Shown in pieces: positions 12,244 through 26,300 of a DNA stretch of 64,000 bases; position 1 is the stretch's first letter, and each line of letters opens with the position of its first letter. Made by a program: the position numbers and the translations under genes. The stretch is from Macquaria australasica (Eukaryota > Chordata > Actinopteri > Centrarchiformes > Percichthyidae), in NCBI GenBank assembly GCA_005408345.1, contig SEMN01000010.1:2339501-2403500 (forward strand), in the 5' to 3' direction. The notes under the pieces are model-generated. The model saw nothing but the letters and a program-made list of their open reading frames with translations. It made no database searches and had not been told where the DNA came from.

Positions 12244-15200
12244 CTGGTTTATGAAGGAGAGGGGGAGAGAGAGAGAGAGAGAGAGGGGTGGGAGAGGTCG
12301 AAAACCAGACACAATCAGGGAGAGAGACGTGATGGAGGGAAATATGGGGAGAAAAAAAGATAGAAAGTGTGCGTTAGTGATGGAGGATGTGACACCCATG
12401 TGACATTTAATGACATGTTCCCAGCGCTGCTCCCTTCACTTTCCCATGCATCTGTCATTCACAAGAACTGCATTTCCCAGAAGGCCACTGGACTGCCACG
12501 TCTCTAGAGGGGGCTCAGGGGGGGTGTTGCCTCCACTTTCCATCACTAACAAACAGGGAGGTGAGCCTATGGGGCTACACTGACAGCTGCTATTATGACC
12601 CTGTCAGTGGAGGAAACAATGGCATGCGAGGGCCACAGTGGCATAAAAGACCCAGTTCCCTGCATTGCATTGAACTGGATTTCTTTTATTTGACAGGGTA
12701 GATATAAGTATGTGGAGAGGAGCAGCACTGGGTGTACAACATTACACACTGATTCAGATAAATCCATTCACTTGTTAATAATCTTAGAAGCTCTTAAAAG
12801 ATTAGTTACATGCATTCAAGTGTAAGAAAAGGAAGACTATTTCAAATAATTTAAAGCTACAGCATCAGTTTCACACGTGTTATGCATCAAATACATACAG
12901 TAGTTAGTCAGCTTAATTAAAACGTCAAGCCCTTTTTGAAACATATAGTAACAACAACCTTAAAATACATAGTATATACAGAGCACACAGAGCATCGTTG
13001 ACATTACAGTACACAAGAAGTCACAGAGCATGAGACTCATTTCTTCTGCCCATCTAGTGGTGATAACGATGGTATTATATTAGTAGAAGCAGTAGAGTTG
13101 CAGTCGGAGTGGTGGCATTACTACAACAAACACTTTCAGCCATTAAGACATTTTAGTGTTATTGAAAAATAGTCACAATAAAGTTTGTATTATAGAGATG
13201 CAAGCAGAGCATTTAATTCTCCAAAGCAGCCAAAGTAGCAGACATTTAGAAACATCTTGACCAGCCAGAAACTGAAAGTGACAAAAATCACAATCTCGCT
13301 TCACTCTGTGCTACAATGTAAAGGGATAGTTAACTCAAATGAAGTTATGCTTTAAATGTAAACTGTACAGTTTGTGTATTTCCATAATGTTTACAGCACC
13401 AGTTTGCCATAGAGGAGACAATAGCTAGGTTTCCATCTTTACATTAATATTGTATAATTATGATTAACCAGCCTACAGTAAACTGACAACTTGTAGTATA
13501 ATCTCCTAAATGTCCTGACATACATCAAAATACAGGCAAATGACACAAATGACAGCAGCCTTTCCAGCCTAATATTGTCTACGGGTAATAATACTGTCAC
13601 GCCAGTTTGTACAACTGAATATTTCCAAATAGTCTTTTGTTTTTTGGCAACATGCAATATTAATCATATTTGTAATATTAATCAACATTAACAAACACTA
13701 TAACAATATTTGTGGGCGTCCTATTTACAGTAGCTCCATTCTGTTTCTAGGGAGCCTGTTGTTTACTTTTGTTTGTGGAAACATAGCTATTGAGTTATCA
13801 CTGAATATCAAGTAACTATCCCTTTAAAAGTCAGACAAGTGAAAGCCCATCAGTGGTTCTGGAGGTAGGTTACTGCTCCCAGGCTGGGCCTAGGTCTTGG
13901 TCCACCACCCACCATCCAGAGCCTGAGGAGGCGGAGAGGAGCTGGGCGTTAGAGAGTGGTGATTCCCATGGACGGCTCCCATTCTGGGCAAGTGGCTGGT
14001 GTGACATGGACCTCCGTCAGAACCACTCTACTGAGACACAGCCAGGCCCAGCAACATTAACACATGGATGTCATCAATATGTGTTTTCTCTAGAATGGTA
14101 TCTAAAGAACATTTTAGTTGCAATAAATCAGGCTAAATCATGTGGCTTTACAAATACAATGTAAAACAGACATCTATGTAACAGCCAGGAAAGGAACATA
14201 CTCTGAATTTTAAGTACCATGGACAGTAACTCCTATATTTGTGAACATTATAGCAAAAATGTCCTCAAAATATACAGAAAATATAATTCATTGGTCACTA
14301 GTGGGCAGTCCTTTAAGCAAAAATAATGAATCTCATCTACCTACCAAATAAAATCTGACAAATAACTTAACAATAATAATAATAATAAAAATAAAAAGCA
14401 TAAGTGAATAACTCTGCAAATATAATTGGTATTGACTATGTTGGTGGTCGTTATGGGTCATAATTAAGTCTTATTTGATTTACCACTATATTGTTATGAC
14501 CCTATGCTTTTGGGATACAGCCATTAATCATTCAAAGACTTTAAAGCTGTTTTTAAAAAATAAGGAGTGGGACCAGAAGGGTAAAGGGGACTTTCTATCC
14601 TTAGGCTGTCCAAGAGTGCATTGACATTTCAAAAGCAAACAAAATAAGACATAACACGGCATGAACTTACAACACAACTGTGTTAAGTTGCAATGCAAGT
14701 TGTTCTTCAACTCAAAAACTATAACGCATAAATTATGCAATGCGCTGTCCTGCTTTTCCAATATGTCATACCACAAGTAGACAATTTTTAATGAACACTG
14801 TGGAGACCAAAACTTAATCGCCATTATACTTTTGAAACACTTACATACAATAACTTATCTCTGTTGTGCCTTAATGCTGTTCTATTGAGAGTCAAAGCAG
14901 TTATCTTCTATTTGCATCACACAAGCTATGTTTTGCATTTTTGAGCCAACGTGCTTTTCTCATAATAACAGTAGCAATGAGTGTAAATAAATTTTTTCCT
15001 CATCTTAATCAAATGGACATTTTCTATTTCAGGAAAGCCACATGAATCATCTCAAGAACAGACAGTGATTCAATAAGAATACATTAAAATACTGCAACAT
15101 GAAACACATGAAGAAAGATTGTAAATCATACTGAAAGAAACACACACCATCGCATAAAAAAGATTAACAGTTGAAAGTTTCTTTCTACAGCACGTCACAG

Positions 15201-17864
15201 CGTTAACTGAGCAAGTCCCAACATTATAGACCAAAACCTCTGCAGGGTATTGTTTCTTCAGTGTAGTTAAAAGTGAATTATGGGGTTTTTCATGAACAGA
15301 AACCTATCAACTTTAACCACTGTATCACTTTATAAATATACAAGGGCAGGGGTAATTGTCTCATTTGTTGTGTCACATTTTGGGCACGGGCAATTGTTTT
15401 TGTTTGTTTTTGAGCTGCTGAAAGAAAGTGGCTAGGGTATAACAATGTTTCAGCCTGTACCAGGAAGGGTTGATGGGTCTGTCCTGATTGGGGGCGCACG
15501 TCGATGTCACTATTTTGTCACTTCCGATTGCTTCCCTTTGTCTAGCAGTTTAGGTCATCACTTCCTCAATCAACACCTGAAATGAACTTTGCATGCACTC
15601 TGTCCAGATGAAGGAAATAGTCTAAATGATGCAGTATTTCCTAGTCAATCCATTCTATCCCGTCTCGAAAAAAGGAGTTCAATTACTCCAGCAGATGAGT
15701 CAGCACACAGCAGTCAAGTATGATTACTGCTCCTCAGAGGTCAGAGCATTGCCAAGCCTTGTGCTGAATATCAAGGACTAGATTAAGACTGTACAAATCA
15801 ATAAAGAAATCTATACTGAGAAATGCATAAAGTCAGCCAAGGCTGATAGCCTTGTAGCTTAGCTAGTCTTGGAAGCCTTAGCCTCCAAGATTTCAGTGGA
15901 TTAATACTGCATGTATTCAATTTAGCATCTAGCAACAGAAAAAGTATCATAGACCAATATGATTTCTTTAGTGCGAGGTTACTCATTGTAAGCTTTTTTG
16001 TTTTGTAATATGTTGACTGAAGAGAACTTTTCATTGATTAAACAGATTCATTGAATAAAGGGCATGAGAAATGTCAAGAGAAAAAAAAATTTTGTGTAGT
16101 ACCCCTGAGAAAAGAGACTACAAGAGCTACAACAGAGAACAATAAGCTGTGAAAGAATGAGAGAAAATCCAAATTAAAAAGTCTTATTATTGTTATCCAA
16201 AACATGTCTCTTTCTCACAGCAGTGAGCCAGTGCTCGCTTCTAAGAAAGCTGCATTTTGCCTCTTGTTCCTTTGGTGTCTTTGGTATAAAGCATCACCTC
16301 TCACTTTCCTAATTGTAGCCTTATAAAATTCTAAGAAATTAAGTTCTAATACGTTTCAGCTACAAGTCATTACAATTTATAGCTGCCAATGTGGGAAGTT
16401 GCCTTTGGCGAAGATTAATCTACTCTTTTCTTTCTAGTACTTTTAAGGGGCCCTATTGCCAACTAGTGACATCATTTCTACAATTCATCATTACTTAAAA
16501 GGACACATTACACATTTCTTCTCTCAACATATTAAACCCACTGTTAATGACTGCTGGTTTGGTAAGTCATTGACAGGAGTTACCGCTGGCTGCAGCACTG
16601 ACCACCACTCCCCAACTGCCCCCGCTGCTGCCATCACCACAGTGAATGGCTGCTTTGATCACAATGATTAGAAATGTCCAATTATTTACCCGGTCACATT
16701 CCACATCAATTAAACCAGCAGCAGGCCAACAGAGCGAGGGAGAAAGAAAAGGCAAAGGAAAAAGAGAACATTTCTGCACTCGGACATTGACAAAAAAAGA
16801 AAACAACAAAAATATATAAAACTAGTCAGCTGTCCTTAACATTCCCAAGTAGCTGCACTCTGAACTGCAAGTCTAAAAGAGGCTTGTTTATCGGCATAAT
16901 CTCCCAGTCTACTATCACTGTGCTTGCAATTCATAATTCCTTTCAGTCTGACAGTACAGGACTCTGGCCAGGACCTGATCTTTTATCTCAGAACCTTTTG
17001 TCAGCCTGAGGATGCTCTCAGCAGTCAGACCTATAATCTCTGTCTCTGTTACTTACTTTCCTTTATCCAGGCACATTGATTTATTAAACCCTATGCTGTG
17101 ACAAATGCCCTGACTTGAATTTCCATTTCCCACCAAAAGTTCCTCATACTACAAGGATGTACACACTCAACTTCTAACACACAAAAAAACATTGTATGCA
17201 AATAATTTGCCTAGACAAATATGTTTTGGAGGAACAGTAATTGCTGGATTACATTCACTGCGAACATTTTTCACATTCAAGATGTATGAGCATCTCCCGT
17301 CTCATGATAAAAGTCAGTCTTGACTTCAATATTCAAACAAAAAAAAAAAACCCAAATAATCACATGGTTATGTTTACGGAACCAGAGTTGCCTAAACATA
17401 ACCATGAAAATGCTAATCATGCATTCGTTGCCAGGAGCACGTTGACTGTGGACACTTTGACATGTTCAGTATCTGTAACACCTCTCTCCTTGTTGTGTTA
17501 AAAACAAATCTGGGTGGCATTACATATATTGCAAAAATATTTGTAAAGAGAGTGCCATGCATACCTATTTGACAGGTATGCCTTTATTTGCCCTTCTCTC
17601 TACTCTTTTATCTTGTGAAATCTCCCCTCTCATTCCCTGCCTCAATATTCTCTCTTATTCCCTCTCCCGTATGGAACTCTCAACAACCTTTCTGCTTCTC
17701 TACTTATCTCTCTTTCTTTTAATGCTCTTACCTTCTCCCTCTGTGGTCATACTTGCAACATTGAGAGCATGGCTAAAGGCCTGTCATTATGAATTACCAT
17801 GACTCTCATCTGGACACCTTTAGTAAGAGCTTTATAGCTTCCTTTACTTACTGAAAACAAGTGT

Positions 17865-17913
<49 letters not shown>

Positions 17914-20900
17914 TGTGTGTGTGTTCTTCACCAAGAGCCTCTTCAAATTCCTAGGCCTTGTCACAGATACTGGGGCCCTGTAAACACTGCTGACATCAAT
18001 AGGCAGAGTAGCTTAGTGTGTGTCTCTGTGTGTGGTTGTCTTACTCTGTGGAGGTCTTGGCCAGGGTGTCACAGGAGCTGTAGCTGACCCCAGAGAAGGC
18101 CTCCTTGCAGGGCAAGGTCCTCATTCCATCCATCCAGTCACCCACCGTCCCCATCGAGGGAACCTCTGAACTGCTCCTGTCCAACAACAAGTTGGCTGGC
18201 CTGAGAGGACACAGGAGAAGGAGTAACATAAAAAAAACCCATAAATGGACCATGAATAAACACATTTCCTTGGGTAATGACCTGTAAAATATTCTAATAA
18301 ATAAAACAGAGTTTATAGCCTAGTTTCTGGGACACAAAGGCATTAGCGTCAGGCAGATCATCAGCTGACATTTACACAATAACGTGGTCTATTTAAATAT
18401 CTATCTCCATACATCTTTTTACTACTGCAATTACAAACAGCTTTTCTGTTAGCCACCTCTTGTGGAAGGGATTTATTACAAAGTTGCGGCACGGTGGTGC
18501 AGTGGTTAGCACTGTCGCCTCACAGCAAGAGGGTTCTGGGTTCGCACCCGCCGGCCCGCTGGGGCCCTTCTGTGTGGAGTTTGCATGTTCTCCCTGTGTC
18601 CACGTGGGTTCTCTCCGGGCACTCCGGCTTCCTCCCACCATCCAAAGACATGCAAGTTAGGTTAATTGGTGATTCTAAATTGTCCGTAGGTGTGACTGTG
18701 AGTGTGAATGTTTGTCTGTCTCTATGTGTCTCTATGTGTCAGCCCTGTGATTGACTGGCGACCAGTCCTGGGTCTACCCCGCCTCTTGCCCAATGTCAGC
18801 TGGGATTGGCTCCAGCCCCCCGCGACCCTCTAAGAGGACAAGCGGTATAGAAAATGGATGGATGGATGAATACATAGCAGATACAGAGTTGGCGTATACA
18901 CTCTGATCTTGTCACTCCCAATAAGCACACAACAAGTCAGCACAGACTGGAATGGGGAGTGACGATAAGAAACTTCCCCTCAGGGAACTCAAAGCCTACA
19001 GGTGGACACTATGGGAGCAGGGCTCATGAAATGCTTTGTGAGCAGCAGCATGGTATTTTAATTTAACTTTATTTATACATTTTAACATACAGTACTTGTT
19101 CAGCAACATACAGTATATACTATGCATTATGTGCTTGCACACCTATACAGAACTAAACATAAACCAGACCTCTTGATTTGATAGAGCAGCACTCATCACG
19201 TAGCCATACACACACACACACACACACACACGTACACAGAGACTGGCCTTAGGTGTCTGTTGCATACAGTAAACCTATAAAGTGCCTTTGGGCTTTGAAT
19301 ACAGGGGGGAAATCAAACCGTCACACAAAATATTTCCATAATATATTTAACATATGCAAGAACAAGATTACTAACAACAGCAGCATCAGTTTCTGTCTAA
19401 TGTCATTACCGTTTCCTGCAGTACATGTACCATGCAGCAAAAAAGCAACATTAGATTTGATTAGACTTGATGGTTTCAATTGGTTCAAATCAAATTAAAT
19501 GCACTGCGTTGGGCTTTAGAGTACTCACTCAACAGTCGAGGGTGAAGGAAAGGCTGCAGGCACTGTTCTGACTCGCTAGAAAGACATACAGACAGCAAGA
19601 GTGGAGAGTGGAGGGGGAGCTGAAGATGACAAAGAAAGCTCTTTTCTTTATCAGTGTTTAATCTCTGATGTCACTACTGATGCTGTGTCTTATACAAATG
19701 TGGTTCACTTTGCTGTTGTGAAATCTGATCACATCAAGGCAGGAAATGGGAAACCAGGTCAAACCACATTTGGTCAAACTGGGACTCAAAACACAACGAC
19801 CAACCAAACAATAGCCAAATAAGTGATTGGTTAGAGCATTTTTTGTGTTTATTGCTGAATTTGTGAGTGGCATTTAAAAGTGGGTTGCAAAGACACTCTA
19901 TTTTTTTATAAGGACACACTGCACCCATCTTGCAGAGTAGACAAAGACACCTGCTTCAAGACAGGCACACACACACACACACACATGCACACACGCACAC
20001 AAGGGAATAGAGCTTTGTGAACAAGGCAGGACAGGACAGGACAGAAAAAAAGGGTAGTTCACCCTCAGGGAATACTATTCATAGCCTTGTAAATAAACTC
20101 ATTAGAATACAAGGAAGTCCACCTCCGCCTGACTGATTTGGATTGGCAGAGAGGTTTGGAGCCACTTTGTGTGTTTATGTGTGTGAAAATCTGGGAAATA
20201 TTCCCCAAGGTTAGTCTACCGTCAGGGAATTAGGAAGGCGTAATTCCGTAAGGCAGGTGAAAAAGCTTTGAAACATTTTCTTGTACTAAAAAAAAAATCA
20301 AATATTTGTAGCCTTTTTTTGTAAAATGTACATTGAAATTCAAAGGAATGTATGTAAAATTATAAAGTTAAATAAATCACGAATACTCACTCTCTTGGGA
20401 TGTTAAGTACAAAATCATCATTTAGATAGCTATCTCTTATCTCAAATAAAGTGTGTTTTGCTCCGAGAGAGTGGTTGAGATTATGTGTTCTCTACACAGT
20501 TTAGCTTTCAACTTTTGCTGGCTCATTGTATTATTACAGAAAATAACATACAAATATTAAGGTGGAGTGAGAAGTTTGTGTAGTCACACATGTTCTTATT
20601 TGTTAAACTTAACATTTATGTATCCTCTTTGAAGAATGGTTTAGTTGTAAGTGTTCTTACAAGGGTAACCAGTTTTTCAGTTGTTTTCTTGTTGTTTTTT
20701 CCTCCTGTTGGAGATGAGAGGTACCTTACTGCACTGGCAAACAAGAAATATTCTCTGCACCCTTCATGCTGATGCAATATGTTTTGATTTAAAGAAGCAA
20801 AGTACAATCAAAAGAATGTTGCAAGAGAAAATCATCAAGCTGCCTATCAAGCAACACTGACAAAAACACCACACTAAGCCAACAAAGAGGTATATAGAGA

Positions 20901-23272
20901 AGAAAAGTGAGATGACATCTCAAACAGAGACAGGAAAAATGGGAGAAAAAAGATGCATTTGAGGCAGTGGAGTGGGTGTTGTTACAATGATTGAGTCTTT
21001 TCCTGCCAGATCAGAGGACTGTCAAAATGCTGAGGGCCCCCCAGGACCCCCTGGAGAGACTGGATTGTAGGAAAAGGAGGGAATCCGGGGCTAGAATGTG
21101 GGGGTGGTTTACATGTGGGGAAAAGAAGGAAGTGTGTGAATCTCCCTGAGAGGACAGCAGAAATCTTTTTACGAGAAAAAGAAATGCAAAATCACTAGTT
21201 ACTTTTTTATTTGAATGTAGCATAAAGGAATGCTTGCCATGTTTATGACTTTTTACCAGTATACATTTGCTGAAAAAACAAGTTGGGACTAAAATTGTGT
21301 TATATCCAAAATGTCTTAGATTATAACTTTTGGGCTGCCAGGATAAGAATTTTCATTGTTTTTGCAGGATTATTGATCCTCTCCTCTCCTGTACACCTTT
21401 TCTTCTTTTTCTCCTCTGATCTCATCTACCCCTTCATCCTCTGCTTTCTTTCCCCATCTCCTGTCTCCTCTGAGAGGTAAACTGCAAATGACCTTGTTTC
21501 CCCTTCCTTATCATTTTCTTTGTTCCCTTTGTTGTTACATTTTCAGCAACATCTCACGGCAACTCAAGAGACAAGATGATTGGAGAGGAAACAGAGAAAC
21601 AGAGGGATGCAATGAAGGGGAAAACGAAGAGAAAAGAAAGCATCTGTCTGATGGCAGAGGGGGGTTTCAAAACCCCTCATGGACTTAACACAATATAAGA
21701 ATGCAGAAAACACCCGCTCAAACAGAAGGAAGTATAAATACACCGGAGAGAGAATAAAGTCTACCCCCCTTATTGTTTTCATTCCCCTTCCCCTTTTCTG
21801 CTCTATCTTTCATTCTTTTGACCTCCAAATAACCAGGGCTGTGTAGTCTCTTGTTTTTAGAGCTCTCAAGGGAGGAGCGAGGTGGATGAGAAGAGGAGAA
21901 GAGCTTGAACAGATACATGTGGGCAGCACAGAGTGGGAGGAATACACCTCTCACTTAGTTACCGGGACAGGGTGTCACTGGGAAAGGTTAGACTGATATA
22001 TAGGCCCAAAATCAGGCCTTTGAATTAAAATTTTGATATGTGGCCATTTGGTATCCTTTGGTGCCCCTGTTGGATATGATGGATATGATGTTGTTTTAAT
22101 CAATACTACTCAGGTGGTCTGAGGGAAGCTATTAACCTAAACTAATTCAAGTGTGACACTTTGATTTGATTGCAGTCAAGCATGCATGGTTCTTACTCTG
22201 AACTCTTAATTCATATTACTAGCCAGTGTTCCAGTGTAGAGTTTTAGGTGTCTTTAAGATATCTTTTGACTTCATTGATTTTTAAATTACCTTACATTTG
22301 GACACATTATATGTGAAATACACAAAATATTTGCAGCCTTTGTATATCCTTATAAAAGACTAAGACTGCATAAATATCTGCATTCTTTAGTACCCTAAAC
22401 TGGTTTCCTTTCACTAATAGAAACCTTTTTTTTCCATTTCCATTTCCAGTCCCAACCTTACCCTACAGGCCAAGATCCACACCAACATAGATCTCAGCCC
22501 AGTCCCCTCAGCAACCATGGCCCCAGCCCCAGTCGCTGTTACTTTCTCCCAAGCCCTTCACCAGGGAACGGATTAGCTCGTTTCAACTCCAACCCTATTT
22601 CCAGCCCTGACCTAACTACTGAAAATGAACCAAAGTACCTTATTCTCTAGACAGAGTTTGTTTGAAAATGAATTACAGAGAGGAGTATTGTAATAAATTT
22701 GATTTTTTACAGGTTCACAGAGGCTTGTCATTATTCATTTAGCCTTTTATGGCTTGGGGAAAAGGTTTATTATGTAAAAAGCCCAAAGCCCACTACATCA
22801 GTAGTAGTGCATTACTGGCCACTGCAAATTAACGTTGATTGACATGTATTTAGAAGGAGTACTAGTTGTATCCTTGCACTGGTTGCAGCCATTGCCATGT
22901 TTTGTTGAAAACAAAGAAACACATTTTTCAGTTTGAAAACAGGATAACCTGTGATCTCATGTGTTTTAGACACCCTGTAAAGCCAATCGGATAGACAGTG
23001 GCCTCTAACCCTGACTGGGCTCCTGTTGGCCCATAATTAGTCTCTGACAGCCAACCTTGGCCCACTGACCCCAGTCCCCCTCCATCCACATGCAGGGACA
23101 GTAAACTCTGACCCGGTCCCACCCCTGAAGCCTCCAGATGCTCTACTCCGGTCCCAGGCTTTGGTCTGGACGCTGTGGAGGAGGGGGTGCTCCATTAGCC
23201 AGCCAGGACAGCCCTGAGACAAACGAGGTGTGTGGAGCTGAGTGCAGCTGCTCACGCTGTGCAACTGCCGCC

Positions 23273-23324
<52 letters not shown>

Positions 23325-26300
23325 GATACACACATACACACACAGTTCTCATAAATCACTACAGCCGCCTCTGTCGGCCAGCCTGTGCTCGCCCGGTGTT
23401 AAAAGCCAATCAGGGAAATTACATGCAAACTCCAAGGGACCTATTTTCACTTTCTTAAGAAATCATTAGTCAATGTTATGAGCTTTGACGTCTCCATAAT
23501 ACCATGGCCGTCTGCCGCAGACCCAGCGCCTGTTCCCCTCCTTGCTCAGAACTGACAACTGTACATGGGCTGCCCTGGTTCCCCACGGCCCCTTGGGAGA
23601 GAACGGTGGTCGCAACAAAGGAGCAAAGCATAAGGGAGGGTGAAAAGGAGGGAACATTTTAACATAAGAACAAGGTAAAAAGTGGAAAAGAGGAAAATGA
23701 CATTAGACTGCATGGACAAGGGAATAAATTTAAATTGTTGTTGTGCGGGGAGGATGTGATAAGTCAAGCTAATTTTCATGTATCACCCTGCAGACACAGG
23801 AAGCAGGAAGGCAATGTTTATGTTCAGCTCCTGTACTGCCTGGTTCCAAAAACAAACAGGAGTGCGCCAAGGGAGAAAGAAATTTAAATCTAATACAAAA
23901 CATCCCTTTATTCCCAACTGCATCCCTTCGTCTTTTTGTCGTCCATTACATCAGTAATGGTGAATTGTGCTTCATTCATGGAAAATAAAACTGCCATTAC
24001 TGCCCCAATGCCTTGTGATCACAGAGCAGGAAATGCATTGACCTGCAATAATGCATAATGCTGTGCATGGAAGGTATAATGGGAACTACTTCCAGTGTTG
24101 GACCGCCTGGAGCCAGGTGTCTGTTAGTCAGGTACATGGGAACCAAAGCAGGAGAAAAAAGCAGCTAGAAAAACAATAGCCACATTCTAGACTTTACCTA
24201 CATATTTTCTACATTTTGCAATATCATAATTGATTACATGATATTGCCTTTAAGATTCAAAAAACTTAAACTGGATGGTAACCCACTCACTCATTCACAT
24301 TTAGCAGAGTGTGAGTTGTCTGGTCACTGTCAGCAGAAGTCTAGACCAGCAGATGTAGCTGTATCCCTTTTGCCTCCTTGCACCATGCAGGCAACCAAAA
24401 ATGAAAATAAATAAAATATCCATCTGATACCTGGATGTGGTGTTGGCTGTGATTTTGAGGCTACCAGGGTTGCGGATGAGTTTATCCAGGATGCTGACAA
24501 TCTGTTCAAACTTAGGCCGGTTGTTCCTCTCTTTCTGCCAGCAGTCCAACATCAGCTGGTAGAGGGTAGCAGGGCAGTCCATGGGTGGGGGGAGGCGGTA
24601 TCCCTCATCGACAGCCTTTATTACCTACATGAAAGACGGAAAAGACAAGACTTGAGAAATGACCTATGAGATATGTTCAGCATCAAAACCACATATAATA
24701 TGCTCTATTGTAGTTACAGTACTGCTTTTTATCATCAGGGTTTTACATATACATAAGAATTCTTCTGGGAATGTTGAGTATATCATTAGGTCCTAAGAGG
24801 TGAATTACTTATATTAAACACTATGATATAATCCTTGATCAGTTAAGATTATGAATTTTGGGGCTTGTTGTGTTGTCTTTTGTTGTTTTGTCAAGTGGTT
24901 TGGGGTTGTAAGTATTGTGTTGCATGGAAAAAATACCTAGGAAAAAAATAAGTTTCTGCTTCAATGAATGGGGATCCTAATAAATGATGACATGAAATGA
25001 TGCTGCAAAGAAGCATTTCTGAATGAATAAAATGCACCAAGCCCTTTTAGACCCTTTTAGTTAAAACACACTCTAACACACCCTCAGGATATGGTCATTA
25101 GGCTAAAACAACACGTTTTTCACTGTTTGGGTCATGATATTTTGAAGTTTAACAGCACCTAACACTACTTATTTAACCTTAATTGACTTAGTAGTGCTAA
25201 CAATGTTTTCTGTCTAAAGTGCCCTTTGCATCTGTGGGACTACATTCCCTTGTTTCCCTGTTATGTGCCATAAGCCTCTTCACACGACCGTGAACATAAA
25301 CTAAACATTTGCCATCAGTAAAACTTGCCAAATGTGCAAAGCTGGCAGCACTGCTGCAGCGGTGGGTGCGCCACACAGAAGTGTAGGAAGGAAGTTAACT
25401 TGGCAACATGGCAGTACTCACATCCTGATTGGACATCTCCCAGTAGGGCCGTTCCCCATATGACATCACTTCCCAGAGGACAATGCCATAACTCCAGGCA
25501 TCACTGGCTGATGTAAACTTTCTGTAGGCAATAGCCTCTGGAGCTGTCCAGCGGATGGGGATCTTACCTCCCTGAGACAGAGAGAGAAAGAAAGAAAGAT
25601 GAATCAGTCATTAAGTTAGTAATTGTTTCAGTCAGTCAGGCAATCATTCATCCAATAAATCAATATTTTTGAGCACAATGTCGCTACCTGATATTCCCAT
25701 GTGCTTTGGCTGATCAGGTTGTACTTTCTAGCTGAAAACAATGTGTTGCAATGTCAGTTTTATGGGATAAAGTTTACAAAAAGGACTGCAGGTCTATAGT
25801 GCTTGATGAAAATATGTAATTTTGGGTGTATTACACCCAATGCATACAGGTTTATGTCACATGCAAAGGCCTGCATATCCTGAAAGATTCAGACAATGTT
25901 ATGAGCTGTTCTGAGACCCTTTAACCCCTTTGGGCTCTGCGGTTTGGACTAAGCATGTTGATCTCAACCTCAGATCCAGAACTGTAATAGTTACCTGAAA
26001 TATTAATATTATGTGGTGTGGAGGACCTGCAGTGAAACTTTCAAATGTGATTTTTAATGTCACACTGATTAATTTTCTCTTCCACACAGGCAATAATATA
26101 CAATCTGAAATATTTTTCCAAAAATGTTGGATTTGAAAGTAGTCATATAAAAGTGAACCTTATTGTGAGAAAAATAATGCTCATATTCAGGTTTAATCTG
26201 CATCAAAGAAGAAAAAACATATTAATCAAACACTAATGCAAGGTTTCCCGCATAACCTCTCACTGTAGTGTCTGCTGCATTTGTCATTCTAGCTGAGAAG

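Larger units (their letters stand above)
12244..18044 (-). other. epha3: epha3 intron 16
   Basis: 5.8 kb between the two SAM exons. It holds the (CT)n tract next to the exon 17 acceptor, a nested MITE-like element at 13.3-13.8 kb, a possible conserved patch near 16.6 kb and a long GT tract at 17.86 kb. No other gene seen. Confidence 0.85.
18201..24430 (-). other. epha3: epha3 intron 15
   Basis: 6.2 kb with a SINE-like element at 18.5 kb, CA tracts near 19.2, 19.97 and 23.28 kb, and an unusually GC- and C-rich stretch at 22.98-23.25 kb whose nature I cannot tell. No coding exon recognised. Confidence 0.85.

Noticed and set aside
13853..14164. 103-codon plus-strand open frame with a GC-rich start
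   Set aside because: No recognisable domain, no plausible splice context, and it begins next to the end of a MITE-like element.
18041..18265. Assignment to EphA5 or EphA7 instead of EphA3
   Set aside because: The SAM domain (CKEAF, YSSCDT), the tail NKNGPVPV, the short juxtamembrane segment KSKHPDEKRLHFGNGH and the transmembrane sequence fit EphA3. EphA7 ends in GIQV, and EphA4/A5 SAM domains carry Tyr at the Cys position.
18495..18549. tRNA gene
   Set aside because: Only A- and B-box-like words are present. The cloverleaf is not maintained and the sequence continues into a common repeat, so this is a SINE-like head.
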